Shown: piece by piece, positions 1 to 8,180 of the stretch
How positions within the stretch are numbered: position 1 is the stretch's first letter
Layout of the letters: every line of letters starts with the position of its first letter
Source of the DNA: Oceanospirillum linum
GTDB lineage: Bacteria > Pseudomonadota > Gammaproteobacteria > Pseudomonadales > Halomonadaceae
Assembly (NCBI RefSeq): GCF_001995095.2
Contig: NZ_MTSD02000004.1
Location: 124,001-188,000 of the forward strand
Length of the DNA stretch: 64,000 nt
Direction of reading: 5' to 3'
Position numbers and translations under genes: made by a program
The notes under the pieces: model-generated
The model's database searches: none
Told to the model about the DNA's origin: nothing
What the model saw: only the letters and a program-made list of their open reading frames with translations

Positions 1-3000
1 AGCGGACTACTTTAATATTCTGCACGCCCGTAAAAACGAGCTGAAAGAGAAAGGTATCCGTGTCGCGCTGGGTAATACCGAAGCCAATGCTGCTGCTATG
101 GCCGGTGGTGCCAAACAGGCTGGTCGTAATGTGATGGTGGGCATGAAGTCCATGGGACTGCATGTGGCCTCTGATGCCCTTTCTGTCGGTAACTTTGCTA
201 ACCCCGGTCAGCCTTATATTGATCCTGAAACCGGCGAATCGATTCACTCCGGTGTTGTCGTGGTTGTGGGTGATGACCCCTGGTCGATGTCCACCGCAAC
301 CGCTGCAGATTCCCGTTATCTGTTTAAGCATCTGCATATGCCCTTCCTTGAGCCATCCAGCCCTCAGGAGCTGAAAGACTGGATCGCCCACGCCCTGACC
401 CTATCTCAGCGCTCTTCTCTGTATGCCGGTGTACTGGTCACTACCTTTATTGCAGAAGGCGGTGGTCGTGTGGAGATGGGAGAAGAGTCTGAAGTCCCTA
501 ACGCGCTGACCGATTTTGATCCGAGCACCTTTGATCTGGCTGCCAGTGTTATGGTGCCGCCTAACTCCCTGGGTGCTGACCAGCGTCTGATTCGTGAGCG
601 TTTCCCGAGGGCGAAAAAAGTGCTGAAGGATCTGGCACTGGATCGTCAGTACGGTAACAGCGACAGCAAAATCGGCTTTATCTCTTCCGGTGTTGTCTTT
701 GAAACCCTGCGCCAGATTATGCAGGAAGAACACTATCTGGATGATTTTTCACTGTACAAAGTGGCCTGCTCCTATCCGCTGGTGGATGACCTGCTGGTGC
801 CCTGGTTGCAGAAGTTGGACACTCTGGTGGTGGTTGAAGAGAAGCGTGGCTTCCTGGAGAACGAACTGATCCATCTGTGCCAGGAACACGGCGTAAAGGT
901 TCATATCTACGGTAAAGAGTTTGCTGATCGCGTTGTCGGTGGTGAGCTTGGTAGTGAAAAAGTGATTGAAGGCTTCCCGGCGGACGGAGGCATCTCCTAC
1001 GAGATCTTGCATAGCAAACTGGACGAACTGATGGGTATTCTGGGGCTGCGTCCGTGTCAGCAGAAACAGCCAGAGCTTATCAAGCTGGATCAGGCGCTGC
1101 CGATGCGTCTGCCAACCTTCTGTCCGGGCTGTCCGCACCGTGAAACCCTGAGTCTGCTGAAAGAGCTGCGCAAGGTTTTCAAAGAGGAAGATGGTATCAA
1201 CCTGATCTCCCACGGTGATGTAGGCTGTTACTCCCTGTCGTTCCTGGAACCGTTCAAGGAGATGCATGACATCTCCGCCATGGGGCAGGGTGGTGCCTTC
1301 GGTGCTGGTATGGATCTGTTCTCCACCAATCCGTCCGTGGTTCTGATGGGCGACTCAACCTTCTTCCACTCTGGATTGAGCGCCATCTCTAACTCGGTAC
1401 AGCTGGGTCATAATATCACCTATATCGTGCTGGATAATGACTTCACCGCCATGACCGGTCACCAGATGTCACCCAGCACCGGTGAGTCTGTGGAAGGGCG
1501 CAAGCGCCCGGAACAGGATATGCTGAATCTGGTACGGGGTATGGGCGTTGATGAAGCGATTGAGGTCAACCCGTCTGACCGTTACTTCTACCGCAATATG
1601 CTGAAGCAGCTGGTGAAGAAACAGGGCACCAAAGTAATTGTTTCTGACAAAGAGTGCGGTCTGACCTTTGCCGCACGTAAGAAACGTGAAGACCGTAAAA
1701 TCTTTGGCGCTGGCGAAACCAAGCCGGTTCAGACCTTCTTCCAGATCAACACGTCTGCCTGTGAAGATTGCCGTGCCTGCGTTGAGATGACCGGTTGTCC
1801 GGGGCTGTCTCAGACCGAAGATGCCTACGGGCCGAAAATGTTTATTGACCCTCAGATCTGCGTATCGGACGGTTACTGCTCCAAAATTCTGGCTTGCCCG
1901 AGTTTTGAGCAGGTGAATGTGATCAACTATCACCCGACACGCTACGCCCAGGAAAGTGGTGCGAATCAGCCCATAACACGGGCTGCCACAGACGCACTGC
2001 CGGAACCGGATCGTAGTAAAGCCTTCGAAGATATTCTGGAAGGTCAGGACTGGCGTGTCGTGATTACCGGTGTCGGCGGTTCCGGTGTCACCACCATCTC
2101 CCGTGTACTGGCAGAAGCTGCTGAAGAGATGAACGGTCTTGATGGACTCGACTTTAAGTTTATGGACCAGAAAGGTCTGGCTCAGCGTAATGGTCGCGTA
2201 ACCGGTCACCTGAGCATCTTTAACCGCGAGAAATCCGCCAGCGCCATCACCCCTTTAGGCACAGCGGATCTGGTACTGTCACCGGATCTGTTGGATGGTA
2301 GCGCCGCACTGAACTTCCTGGCGCCCTATGGACTAGCGCTACTGGATGAAGAGTTCCAGATTCCCCTGTCAATTCTACTGGATTACGGCGAAGAACAGGA
2401 TGTGTTAAAAGCCGAAAAACTGCGGGAAGTGATCGACAATAAGCTGAAAGAGCGGGCTTTATTCAGCCCCATGAAAGCGGTAGCGCACCGTCAGCTGGGT
2501 AAAAGCGTTTACGCATCTGCGGTACTGCTCGGCGTGGCGTACCAGAAAGGTATGTTGCCGTTCACGGAAGAGAATATGCGTGGTGCCTTCCGTCGTGGTG
2601 TACCTAAAGCGGAATTTGACAACAACTGGAAAGCCTTTGAACTGGGCCGCCGTGTTGTTGAAATGGGTGTTGAAGCCTTCCGTAATGAATTTCTGCCGCA
2701 CAGTGGTGACACTGATGGCCAGATGGTTAGCGCCTTCCGTAACAGCGTGGCCGACAGCGCCGGTCTGTTTGAGAACAAAGACCAACTGATCACACTGTAC
2801 GATAACGGCCTGACACGTTTACAGGGTCTCTTCCCGGAGATCGAGGGTGATCATCTGGCAAACTACATCCATGATGTTGTGGTCTATGATCGTGCCGCCT
2901 CTCTGGATGCTTTTATTGCTGACGCTGAAAAAGTGGCAACGCTTTATTCCGATGTGGCCCTGCAGCGTATCGCCCTGCGTGCTCTGTGTAAGACTTACTG

Positions 3001-3475
3001 GATCAAAGATGAAGTCTTTACCGCACACCTTATGGTGTCACCGGTTAAGAAATCCCGTGACGAAACTGCCTACAGACACCTGGGCACCGGTTTTGAGATT
3101 AAGCACCTGAACCGCCCTGAGTTTGATCTGTTCAATCGTCGCATCGCGTTTGAGTTTTCACCGAAAAACTGGATGCTGAAAACCTTCCGTCATCAGCGAT
3201 GGTTGCGCAAGGCCCAGGCTAAAGTTCATGCCCGCGAGCATGAGATTGCACACCGTGTCCGTCGTGAACTGCTGGAGGTTATTCCCGGAATGACTGGCGA
3301 CCAGCGCAAAGCACTGGTACGACTGGATAACATCAAAGGATATCGCCAGGTGCGGTATGAGAAGGCAGAGAAGGTGTTCTCTGATCTGTCCTCGTCCAGC
3401 AAAGGTCAGGGTGGTAAGAAAGCCCCGGCTGTTGATGGACAACAGATTCCAGCCGTGCAGATCCACCAGCCATAA
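1..3475 (+). CDS. Indolepyruvate ferredoxin oxidoreductase, fused subunits, 5'-truncated
   Basis: The reading frame is open from base 2, so the true start lies upstream; the first internal ATG is at 98. The family oxidatively decarboxylates aryl pyruvates such as indolepyruvate to acyl-CoA using ferredoxin, in aromatic amino acid breakdown. Counting from the ATG at 98: a CPGCPHRE segment near residue 342, a thiamine-diphosphate core (GDVGCYS, then MGDSTFFHSG) near 375-425, ferredoxin-like cysteines (CEDCRAC, CPG, then CVSDGYC) near 554-605, a gamma-type domain starting at GVGGSGVT near 658, and a C-terminal region typical of the fused form. These are IorA-like and IorB-like parts in one chain, as in proteobacterial enzymes of about 1150-1170 residues. 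No frameshift was seen. Pyruvate-type specificity cannot be excluded from sequence alone. Confidence 0.9.
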   Translation, partial: ADYFNILHARKNELKEKGIRVALGNTEANAAAMAGGAKQAGRNVMVGMKSMGLHVASDALSVGNFANPGQPYIDPETGESIHSGVVVVVGDDPWSMSTATAADSRYLFKHLHMPFLEPSSPQELKDWIAHALTLSQRSSLYAGVLVTTFIAEGGGRVEMGEESEVPNALTDFDPSTFDLAASVMVPPNSLGADQRLIRERFPRAKKVLKDLALDRQYGNSDSKIGFISSGVVFETLRQIMQEEHYLDDFSLYKVACSYPLVDDLLVPWLQKLDTLVVVEEKRGFLENELIHLCQEHGVKVHIYGKEFADRVVGGELGSEKVIEGFPADGGISYEILHSKLDELMGILGLRPCQQKQPELIKLDQALPMRLPTFCPGCPHRETLSLLKELRKVFKEEDGINLISHGDVGCYSLSFLEPFKEMHDISAMGQGGAFGAGMDLFSTNPSVVLMGDSTFFHSGLSAISNSVQLGHNITYIVLDNDFTAMTGHQMSPSTGESVEGRKRPEQDMLNLVRGMGVDEAIEVNPSDRYFYRNMLKQLVKKQGTKVIVSDKECGLTFAARKKREDRKIFGAGETKPVQTFFQINTSACEDCRACVEMTGCPGLSQTEDAYGPKMFIDPQICVSDGYCSKILACPSFEQVNVINYHPTRYAQESGANQPITRAATDALPEPDRSKAFEDILEGQDWRVVITGVGGSGVTTISRVLAEAAEEMNGLDGLDFKFMDQKGLAQRNGRVTGHLSIFNREKSASAITPLGTADLVLSPDLLDGSAALNFLAPYGLALLDEEFQIPLSILLDYGEEQDVLKAEKLREVIDNKLKERALFSPMKAVAHRQLGKSVYASAVLLGVAYQKGMLPFTEENMRGAFRRGVPKAEFDNNWKAFELGRRVVEMGVEAFRNEFLPHSGDTDGQMVSAFRNSVADSAGLFENKDQLITLYDNGLTRLQGLFPEIEGDHLANYIHDVVVYDRAASLDAFIADAEKVATLYSDVALQRIALRALCKTYWIKDEVFTAHLMVSPVKKSRDETAYRHLGTGFEIKHLNRPEFDLFNRRIAFEFSPKNWMLKTFRHQRWLRKAQAKVHAREHEIAHRVRRELLEVIPGMTGDQRKALVRLDNIKGYRQVRYEKAEKVFSDLSSSSKGQGGKKAPAVDGQQIPAVQIHQP

Positions 3476-3488
3476 GCTGGCGGGTCTA

Positions 3489-3522
3489 ACCGGTGGCTTT
3501 ACCTTTGGGGCGTGCCACCGGT
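3489..3522. repeat. 9-bp inverted repeat after oxidoreductase stop
   Basis: ACCGGTGGC at 3489-3497 pairs perfectly with GCCACCGGT at 3514-3522 across a 16-nt loop. It starts 13 bases after the stop codon and lacks a T tract, so it may stabilise the mRNA 3' end rather than act as a classical terminator. Confidence 0.5.
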
Positions 3523-3530
3523 GGAGTCTG

Positions 3531-3557
3531 CCTTCCCTGAGCTAGTCGAAGGGAAGG
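3531..3557. repeat. REP-like palindrome with TGAGCTAGTCGAAG core
   Basis: CCTTCCC at 3531-3537 pairs with GGGAAGG at 3551-3557. The centre reads TGAGCTAGTCGAAG, which closely resembles the TGAGCTTGTCGAAG palindromic repeat scattered through many bacterial genomes. That resemblance is from memory; copy number in this genome cannot be judged from one window. Confidence 0.5.
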
Positions 3558-3658
3558 AATCGTTCGTTGTTAGGAACGGCAGTTCTCCTGTTCTGCCGGA
3601 TACGGGGTTTAGCACACACCGTATCAGCTCAGCTCTCTTGCTGAACTCTGCATATTTA

Positions 3659-3683
3659 CCCCGCCATATGGCGGGGTTTTTTT
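3659..3683 (+). terminator. Rho-independent terminator
   Basis: CCCCGCC and GGCGGGG (3659-3676, loop centred on ATAT) are followed by seven T residues (3677-3683). It most likely ends the indolepyruvate oxidoreductase transcript. Confidence 0.85.
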
Positions 3684-3987
3684 ATGGCTGTTAGTTGAGG
3701 TTTGTCAGGTTTATCAGCTGTTTGGGGAGTGTGATCACTTTGGTGTCTCTGTTAGACTCGGTTGAATTAGTAATGTACGGATAAAAGCAGCTTACAGAGC
3801 TGCCTTTTAAATGAGATAGACGCAGGCGCGTTGCAGGGAAGCGGTCAGATCAGAAAACTGAATTATTCCTTTCTAATCAAAATACTTCCTCAGTGCTTGT
3901 CGGTATATTGGCAATCGGAAAAGCGTATCTGTCTATGATTGTAATGTTATGCGGAAGTGGAAAGTTAACAAAATATAGGAATACATA

Positions 3988-4986
3988 ATGAGTAATGAGC
4001 TTGAAGAAAAAACGTTGAATCTATACCCAATTGATTATCCTTTCGAAACGCTGGTCTCAAGAATTACAGCAGAGACTCCAAAGACAGTTTTGAATCCAGA
4101 TTTTCAGAGGAAATACAAATGGGATAAGGATGGTTGGGGAAGAGCTTCAAAGTTTATTGAATCATGTCTAATGCGTATCCCACTACCCTCATGCTATTTC
4201 GCGGAGGATGATGATAGAAGACAGTTAGTAATTGATGGTGTACAACGATTAACGACTATAGCTAGATTTTTTAACGATGAATTTGCTTTAGAGGGAATGA
4301 CAACGTTTAAAAATCTAGAAGGTAAGAAGTTTTCTGAGCTTGGCGATTTACAAGCTGAGCTTGAATCAACAACAATTCGTTGCATTGTTCTTCGTAAAGA
4401 AAACCCGAAAAAACTCATTAGGGAAATTTTTGCTAGGCTCAATCAGGGGGCTGTTGAACTCAGCGCACAAGAAATAAGGCATGCCATTTACCCTGGGGCA
4501 CTTGACGATCTATTGGTTGAGTTGGCTGAAATAGATGAAATTAAGAATTTTGGCATTGTAGATGGCGGTAACAGGGTAAGAAATGATCGAGAACCTGAAG
4601 AACAGGTACTTAGGTTTTTTGCATTTTTAGAGGATCTTCAACTTGCGGAGTTTAATGATGTCCTGAGTGACTTCCTCGATAGTTACATGGAGCATAATTT
4701 TGAAGCGACTGATAAAGAAATTGATCAACTGCGCAACCAATTTAATAGCGCTTTGAAAAACTGTAAAGATGTTTTTGGTGAAGATTTATTCTTGGATGCA
4801 ACGAGGGATCGCCCCAAGCAAGGAATGATTCATTACGATTTGCTCATGCTTACTGTTGGGCTGCTGGATCCAAAGTTGGTTCTAACTAATAAAGAAAAGA
4901 TTAAAAGTGCTTATGATCAACTGTGCAAAAGTGATGATTTTAGACGTACACTATCTGGCGGTTTGCAGAAAAAACGTCCATTTTAA
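3988..4986 (+). CDS. DUF262 (GmrSD N-terminal-like) protein
   Basis: A 332-residue protein of the DUF262 family, the ParB/sulfiredoxin-fold NTPase or nuclease domain that forms the N-terminal part of the GmrSD type IV restriction enzyme and occurs in many defence loci. Visible motifs are NPDFQRKYKW (residues 37-46), the hallmark DGVQR (83-87; canonical DGQQR) and FARLNQGAVELSAQEIRHA near 150. The C-terminal HNH part (DUF1524) of full GmrSD is absent. The next gene, encoding a HEPN protein, follows after 30 bp on the same strand, suggesting a two-gene operon. Composition is clearly more AT-rich than the flanking core genes, consistent with acquisition. An antiviral role is inference from family and context. 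Confidence 0.85.
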   Translation: MSNELEEKTLNLYPIDYPFETLVSRITAETPKTVLNPDFQRKYKWDKDGWGRASKFIESCLMRIPLPSCYFAEDDDRRQLVIDGVQRLTTIARFFNDEFALEGMTTFKNLEGKKFSELGDLQAELESTTIRCIVLRKENPKKLIREIFARLNQGAVELSAQEIRHAIYPGALDDLLVELAEIDEIKNFGIVDGGNRVRNDREPEEQVLRFFAFLEDLQLAEFNDVLSDFLDSYMEHNFEATDKEIDQLRNQFNSALKNCKDVFGEDLFLDATRDRPKQGMIHYDLLMLTVGLLDPKLVLTNKEKIKSAYDQLCKSDDFRRTLSGGLQKKRPF

Positions 4987-5016
4987 GACGAAGAAACTTA
5001 TGGAGACCTTTGTTAG

Positions 5017-5613
5017 ATGGCGCAATCAACTAGTTCTTGTCCTTTAACGCAGTACACAGAGTTATTTGAATCATTGAAAAATGTGATTGATATCTCTGAA
5101 CAAAGAGTGCTCGCTAATGATCCTGATGTTCTTTTTATAGAGAACGTCAACTTTTTTGTTAAATCGTACCTCATAAGTGTTTGCAGTTACTTGGAAGCAT
5201 TCCTGCAAGATGTTGCGTTTATGCATAGCCAGGTAATTTCAAATCGTATTCATTCTGCGCGGATTCCACATAACTTTTTACATTGGAGGCTTGCTACAGG
5301 AATAAAAGATAAACATCTAAATTACAATGAAATATCGTTGCCAGTCACCAAGAAAGATATTGCGAATGAAATTTCGGCAAATCCATATAAAACATTGAAG
5401 TTATTTCAGTTGCTAGGAGTAGACTTATCTAAAAAGGAAAGCTTTGAAAACAACAAAGACCTGATAAATACAATTGTTACTAAGCGAAATAACATTGTCC
5501 ACCATAATGATACAGCTGCGGATGTTTCTTTTGGAGACCTAAAGGCTTATATCAATGTGATTGTCCCTTACATGGCTGCGATAAATGAAGCCGCTGATGA
5601 GACAATCGCCTAA
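5017..5613 (+). CDS. HEPN-domain protein (MAE_28990/MAE_18760-like putative RNase)
   Basis: A 198-residue, mostly helical protein. Its C-terminal half carries RNNIVHH with Arg157 and His162 in the R-x4-H arrangement of HEPN ribonucleases. HEPN proteins cleave RNA and often act as toxins or abortive-infection effectors. The layout resembles the MAE_28990/MAE_18760-type HEPN nucleases that commonly lie beside DUF262 genes; this assignment is by recognition and was not searched. It lies 30 bp downstream of the DUF262 gene and shares its AT-rich composition. The gene ends 36 bp before the 3' end of the disrupted parE, which is convergent. Whether DUF262 restrains or activates the HEPN protein cannot be told from sequence. 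Confidence 0.75.
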   Translation: MAQSTSSCPLTQYTELFESLKNVIDISEQRVLANDPDVLFIENVNFFVKSYLISVCSYLEAFLQDVAFMHSQVISNRIHSARIPHNFLHWRLATGIKDKHLNYNEISLPVTKKDIANEISANPYKTLKLFQLLGVDLSKKESFENNKDLINTIVTKRNNIVHHNDTAADVSFGDLKAYINVIVPYMAAINEAADETIA

Positions 5614-5730
5614 CAATGTATTTCTGAGGACAAGTTGCAGAATGCGGTGTTAAGTTCTTACATGCAAGCTAACATCCATACTCTTATGAAGAATACGGAT
5701 AACCCTGATCTGCTGGTTGCCCGTCTGCTG

Positions 5731-5738
5731 GTAAAAAA
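5731..5738. repeat. Target site duplication, left copy
   Basis: GTAAAAAA lies immediately left of the IS256-type element and is identical to 6913-6920. Eight-base duplications are normal for IS256-family insertion. Removing one copy together with the element restores the parE frame, which confirms the boundaries. Confidence 0.9.
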
Positions 5739-6912
5739 GGTAGTGTTCAAAATTCTGTGTCACCCCTATAGTTAACCCTCTAACTGGGAGTGACACATCA
5801 TGTCCGATAAATACGAAATCGACATTCAGGCCTTCGCTAAGGCCCTCCAGTCCGGTCAGGATCTCAATGGCAAAGACGGCCTGCTAACACCTCTGATCAA
5901 ACAGATCACCGAAGCAGCATTAGGCGCTGAACTGGATGAGCATCTGGGGCAGGATTCACAACCTAACCGTAAAAACGGGGCCTCCCGAAAAACCATTAAA
6001 ACGGCTTCCGGCTCTTTTGAGTTGGAAACACCTCGTGACCGCAATGGCTCGTTCGAACCACAAACGGTTAAAAAGTACCAAACCCGACTGACCGATGAGA
6101 TGGAGCGCAATATCATCTCTCTGTTCGCCTTGGGTAACAGCTACCAGAGCATCCGGGACTACCTGTTAGAGATGTACGGTACTGAGGTCTCAAACGGCAC
6201 GATTAACGCCATCACTGACCGTTTAGTGCCTGAACATCGAAGGCAAAAAGGAACTACTGGGGCTGTATCTCTCGGAAAGCGAAGGTGCTCGCTACTGGCT
6301 TAACGTGTTAACGGATCTGCAGAACCGGGGCGTAAAAGACATCCTGATCGCATCTGTCGATGGCTTGAAAGGCTTCCCGGAAGCGATAGAAACGGTTTAC
6401 CCGAAAACCGAGGTGCAACTCTGCATCATCCATCAGATCCGCAACAGTGTGAAGTATGTGGCCAGTAAGAATCAGAAAGCCTTTATGTCGGATCTGAAGT
6501 GTGTTTACCGCGCCACAACCCAGAATGCTGCTGAGCAAGCTTTAGACGATCTGGAAGCGAAATGGGGCGCTCAGTACCCGCTCGTGATCAAGTCCTGGCG
6601 GAGCAAATGGGAGAATCTCTCGGTTTACTTCAAGTATCCGGAACAGGGGCGTAAAGCGATTTACACGACCAATGCGGTTGAAGCGGTGCATCGTCAGTTC
6701 CGGAAACTGACCAAGACTAAAGGCGGCTTCGCCAATGAAAACGTGTTGCTCAAGCTGCTGTACGCAGGTATGTTGAAGGCATCAGAGCGCTGGACGCATC
6801 CGGTGCAAAACTGGAACCTGACGTTGTCGCAGCTGAGCATCCACTTCGAAGGTCGGATCGACGGTTACGTGGATCTGTAAGTAATGGGTGACACAGAACT
6901 ATGAACACCCTC
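5739..6912 (+). mobile_element. IS256-family insertion sequence, internally deleted, 1174 bp
   Basis: Terminal inverted repeats are visible: 5743-5765 against the complement of 6886-6908 match at 21 of 23 positions. The element is flanked by the 8-bp direct repeat GTAAAAAA at 5731-5738 and 6913-6920. Its only gene is a broken IS256 transposase. An internal deletion removed the segment around the first catalytic aspartate, so autonomous movement is very unlikely. Mobilisation in trans by a full-length relative elsewhere in the genome remains possible because both ends look intact. It is inserted in parE. Confidence 0.9.
5800..6880 (+). pseudogene. IS256-family transposase, deletion plus frameshift
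   Basis: The N-terminal piece (5800 to about 6238) reads as an IS256 mutator-type transposase through the sequence NGTINAITDRLVPE. Around 6236-6240 it jumps to another frame that continues with EGKKELLGLYLSESEGARYW and runs to 6880. Family knowledge places about 45 further residues between these blocks, including the WLDAIHYK segment with the first DDE aspartate; these are missing. The second aspartate (IASVDGLKGFPEA) and the glutamate region (TTNAVEAVHRQFRKLTK) remain. Without the junction repaired, the first frame ends at 6303 and the second could only restart at 6305. The protein should be inactive. Confidence 0.9.
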
Positions 6913-6920
6913 GTAAAAAA
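6913..6920. repeat. Target site duplication, right copy
   Basis: GTAAAAAA, identical to 5731-5738, abuts the right end of the IS256-type element. On the minus strand it encodes the end of the FY codons of parE. Confidence 0.9.
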
Positions 6921-7127
6921 TCACATGACTTCCCTGCGGGAATTTCCGATATCCCGCTCGGATCTCATCACAGGTTCTACCAATATCCAGGTTTTCCGCT
7001 AACAGCCAGAACGAATCATCAAACTGCTTCAGGTAGGCATTCCGTTGCTCTTTGCCCCAGCGGCGCTGGGTCAACAGGGCGATTTCCCGTAAGTCCGTTT
7101 TCGCTGTGACCGTCAGCGTGAAGAGTT

Positions 7128-7370
7128 TCATCGAAGCTCTTCGCTATCCAGCTCTTTGATAAAGCTATCTAGGTCATAATCCGCATCGCCGCTTTGTTCA
7201 CCCTGTTGCAGCAGCTGTCGCAGGGTTTCCATCTTAGCTTCCTGGTTTTCCAGCAGGCGCAGGGCAGAGCGGATTACTTCGCTGGCGGAACCATACCGAC
7301 CACTCTGAACCTGTTCAGAGATAAACCCCTCGAAGTGATCCCCCAAGGTAATACTGGTGTTCTTAGCCAT
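7128..7370 (-). CDS. parD: ParD-family antitoxin
   Basis: An 80-residue protein starting MAKNTSITLGDHFEGF. The ATG at 7370 is preceded by GGAG at suitable spacing and fits the family better than an upstream in-frame start at 7403. ParD antitoxins have an N-terminal ribbon-helix-helix DNA-binding domain (residues 1-45, with SGRYGSASEVIRSALRLLE) and an acidic C-terminus that wraps ParE; here the tail is acidic and ends DSEELR. The stop overlaps the parE start by ATGA, the usual coupled arrangement. An inverted repeat lies upstream at 7396-7412. The antitoxin is intact although its toxin gene is interrupted by an IS. Confidence 0.9.
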   Translation of the reverse strand: MAKNTSITLGDHFEGFISEQVQSGRYGSASEVIRSALRLLENQEAKMETLRQLLQQGEQSGDADYDLDSFIKELDSEELR

Positions 7371-7395
7371 GTTGTTTGCTCCGAAATACCTATAT

Positions 7396-7412
7396 ATACC
7401 CAATTATGGTAT
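7396..7412. promoter_or_regulatory. Candidate ParD operator
   Basis: ATACC and GGTAT form a perfect 5-bp inverted repeat with a 7-bp centre, 26 bp upstream of the parD ATG and beside a TATATA-rich stretch that could serve as -10 region. Ribbon-helix-helix antitoxins bind such short palindromes to autoregulate; the assignment is inferred. Confidence 0.4.
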
Positions 7413-7552
7413 CAGTACCAGCTAAGAGCAATGCGCGATCATGGCTTCATCCTGAACTAACCTTTATCATTTCATCGGCCAGTGAAAACTGGCAGGCGGA
7501 GCAGCGAATCAATCTTTCCGAGCTGCAACCACTGAAATTCCTGTCTGCTTAA
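7406..7552 (+). CDS. Short ORF, possible gene remnant
   Basis: An open frame of 48 codons starting ATGGTATCAGTACC and ending LQPLKFLSA, divergent from parD. It has plausible amino acid content (SWLHPELTFIISSASENW, then LSELQPLK) but no clear ribosome binding site, and its start lies inside the putative parD operator. It may be the C-terminal relic of a larger gene lost when the accessory block was assembled. I do not recognise the family. Confidence 0.2.
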   Translation: MVSVPAKSNARSWLHPELTFIISSASENWQAEQRINLSELQPLKFLSA

Positions 7553-7575
7553 GCAGGCAAAACCTAAGCAAACTT

Positions 7576-7821
7576 ATGACCGATATAAAACTCTCCAAAG
7601 ACGATACCGCCCGTATCGTCGCTAAGATCAAAGATTACTTTGCCGATGAACTGGATCAGGATATTGGCGGTTTTGAAGCCGAGTTCCTGATCGATTTCTT
7701 CGCGAAGGAGATCGGGCCGCACTTTTACAATCAGGGGCTGGCTGATGCCCGGACCCTGTTTCATGAAAAAACCGAAGAACTGACTTATCAGATTCAGGAG
7801 CTGGAAAAGCCGACAAGCTAA
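7576..7821 (+). CDS. DUF2164 family protein
   Basis: An 81-residue soluble protein with the DUF2164 pattern: IKLSKDDTARIVAKIKDYF, then DIGGFEAEFLIDFFAKEIG and HFYNQGLADA. The family is small, conserved in proteobacteria and of unknown function. It is single-gene here; the stop codon lies inside the hairpin of the terminator at 7810-7834. A decayed partial copy of the central block is found 1.3 kb downstream near 8969. Confidence 0.85.
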   Translation: MTDIKLSKDDTARIVAKIKDYFADELDQDIGGFEAEFLIDFFAKEIGPHFYNQGLADARTLFHEKTEELTYQIQELEKPTS

Positions 7822-7834
7822 TGTCGGTTTTTTT
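7810..7834 (+). terminator. Rho-independent terminator of DUF2164 gene
   Basis: CCGACA (7810-7815) pairs with TGTCGG (7822-7827) and is followed by seven T residues. The stem contains the last codons and the stop of the DUF2164 gene. Confidence 0.8.
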
Positions 7835-7979
7835 ATGAAAGCAGAGGCATCCATAATTTACGGATACCTTTTCCGGCTAGCCGCTGAGGCTATTTTTAGG
7901 TAAGTCAGAAAGCGGATTTAACGTGTTACTATGACTGAGTAACATTGTGGGTGCCCTAAATTTTCGATGCGAGGTTCAA

Positions 7980-8180
7980 ATGCCATACGTAAATGTTCAA
8001 ATTACAAAAGGTGTCACCAGAGAAGAAAAAGCAGAGATTGTTAAAGATATTACGGCTTCCCTGCAGCGTGTGCTGGGAAAACCTCCTGAGTATACTCATA
8101 TTGTCATTCAGGAAATAGAAGAAGAGAACTGGGGATATGCTGGCTTACTTACTGATGAATGGAAAAAAAGTCAGTCGTAA
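7980..8180 (+). CDS. 4-oxalocrotonate tautomerase family protein
   Basis: A 66-residue member of the tautomerase superfamily. Translation from the ATG at 7980 gives MPYVNVQITKG; removal of Met exposes the catalytic N-terminal proline, which is why this start is chosen over the in-frame ATG at 7947. A GAGG lies just upstream. The middle EEKAEIVKDITASLQRVLGKPPEYTHIVIQEI matches the helix and second strand of 2-hydroxymuconate tautomerase-like proteins, and NWGYAG is the usual C-terminal motif. Such proteins form small oligomers and interconvert keto and enol acids. The natural substrate is unknown because there are no catabolic neighbours. Confidence 0.85.
   Translation: MPYVNVQITKGVTREEKAEIVKDITASLQRVLGKPPEYTHIVIQEIEEENWGYAGLLTDEWKKSQS

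Larger units (their letters stand above)
3476..3987. other. 512-bp intergenic stretch with four palindromes
   Basis: This non-coding stretch separates the oxidoreductase from the DUF262 gene. It holds four inverted repeats within about 200 bp: 3489-3522, 3531-3557, 3577-3598 and a terminator at 3659-3683. The remainder (3690-3987) is AT-rich with no convincing gene. An AGGAA segment just before 3988 is the likely ribosome binding site of the DUF262 gene. Confidence 0.6.
5650..7131 (-). pseudogene. parE: ParE-family toxin gene split by IS256-type insertion
   Basis: The gene begins at 7131, overlapping parD by ATGA, and reads normally to codon 73 (ending at 6913). The IS lies there. Removing the IS and one 8-bp duplication rejoins the frame at 5730 and continues to a stop at 5650-5652, restoring a 99-residue protein ending in IRVIRILHKSMDV plus a short tail, a typical RelE/ParE C-terminus. 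In the present arrangement translation runs into the IS end and stops at 6865, giving 88 residues whose last 15 come from the IS. ParE toxins poison DNA gyrase and their C-terminus is important for this, so loss of toxicity is likely but inferred. The antitoxin gene upstream is intact. Confidence 0.85.

Noticed and set aside
1469-2209. Long antisense frames inside the indolepyruvate oxidoreductase gene
   Set aside because: They mirror the codon structure of the sense gene and lack ribosome binding sites or known domains.
3512-3694. A 60-codon open frame over the palindrome cluster
   Set aside because: It translates the REP-like palindrome and ends in the terminator; no ribosome binding site.
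5605-5660. GCCTAACAA after the HEPN stop resembles the left end of an integron attC site
   Set aside because: No matching GTTAGRC right end at a suitable distance and no integrase gene in the window; the bases on the right are the 3' end of parE.
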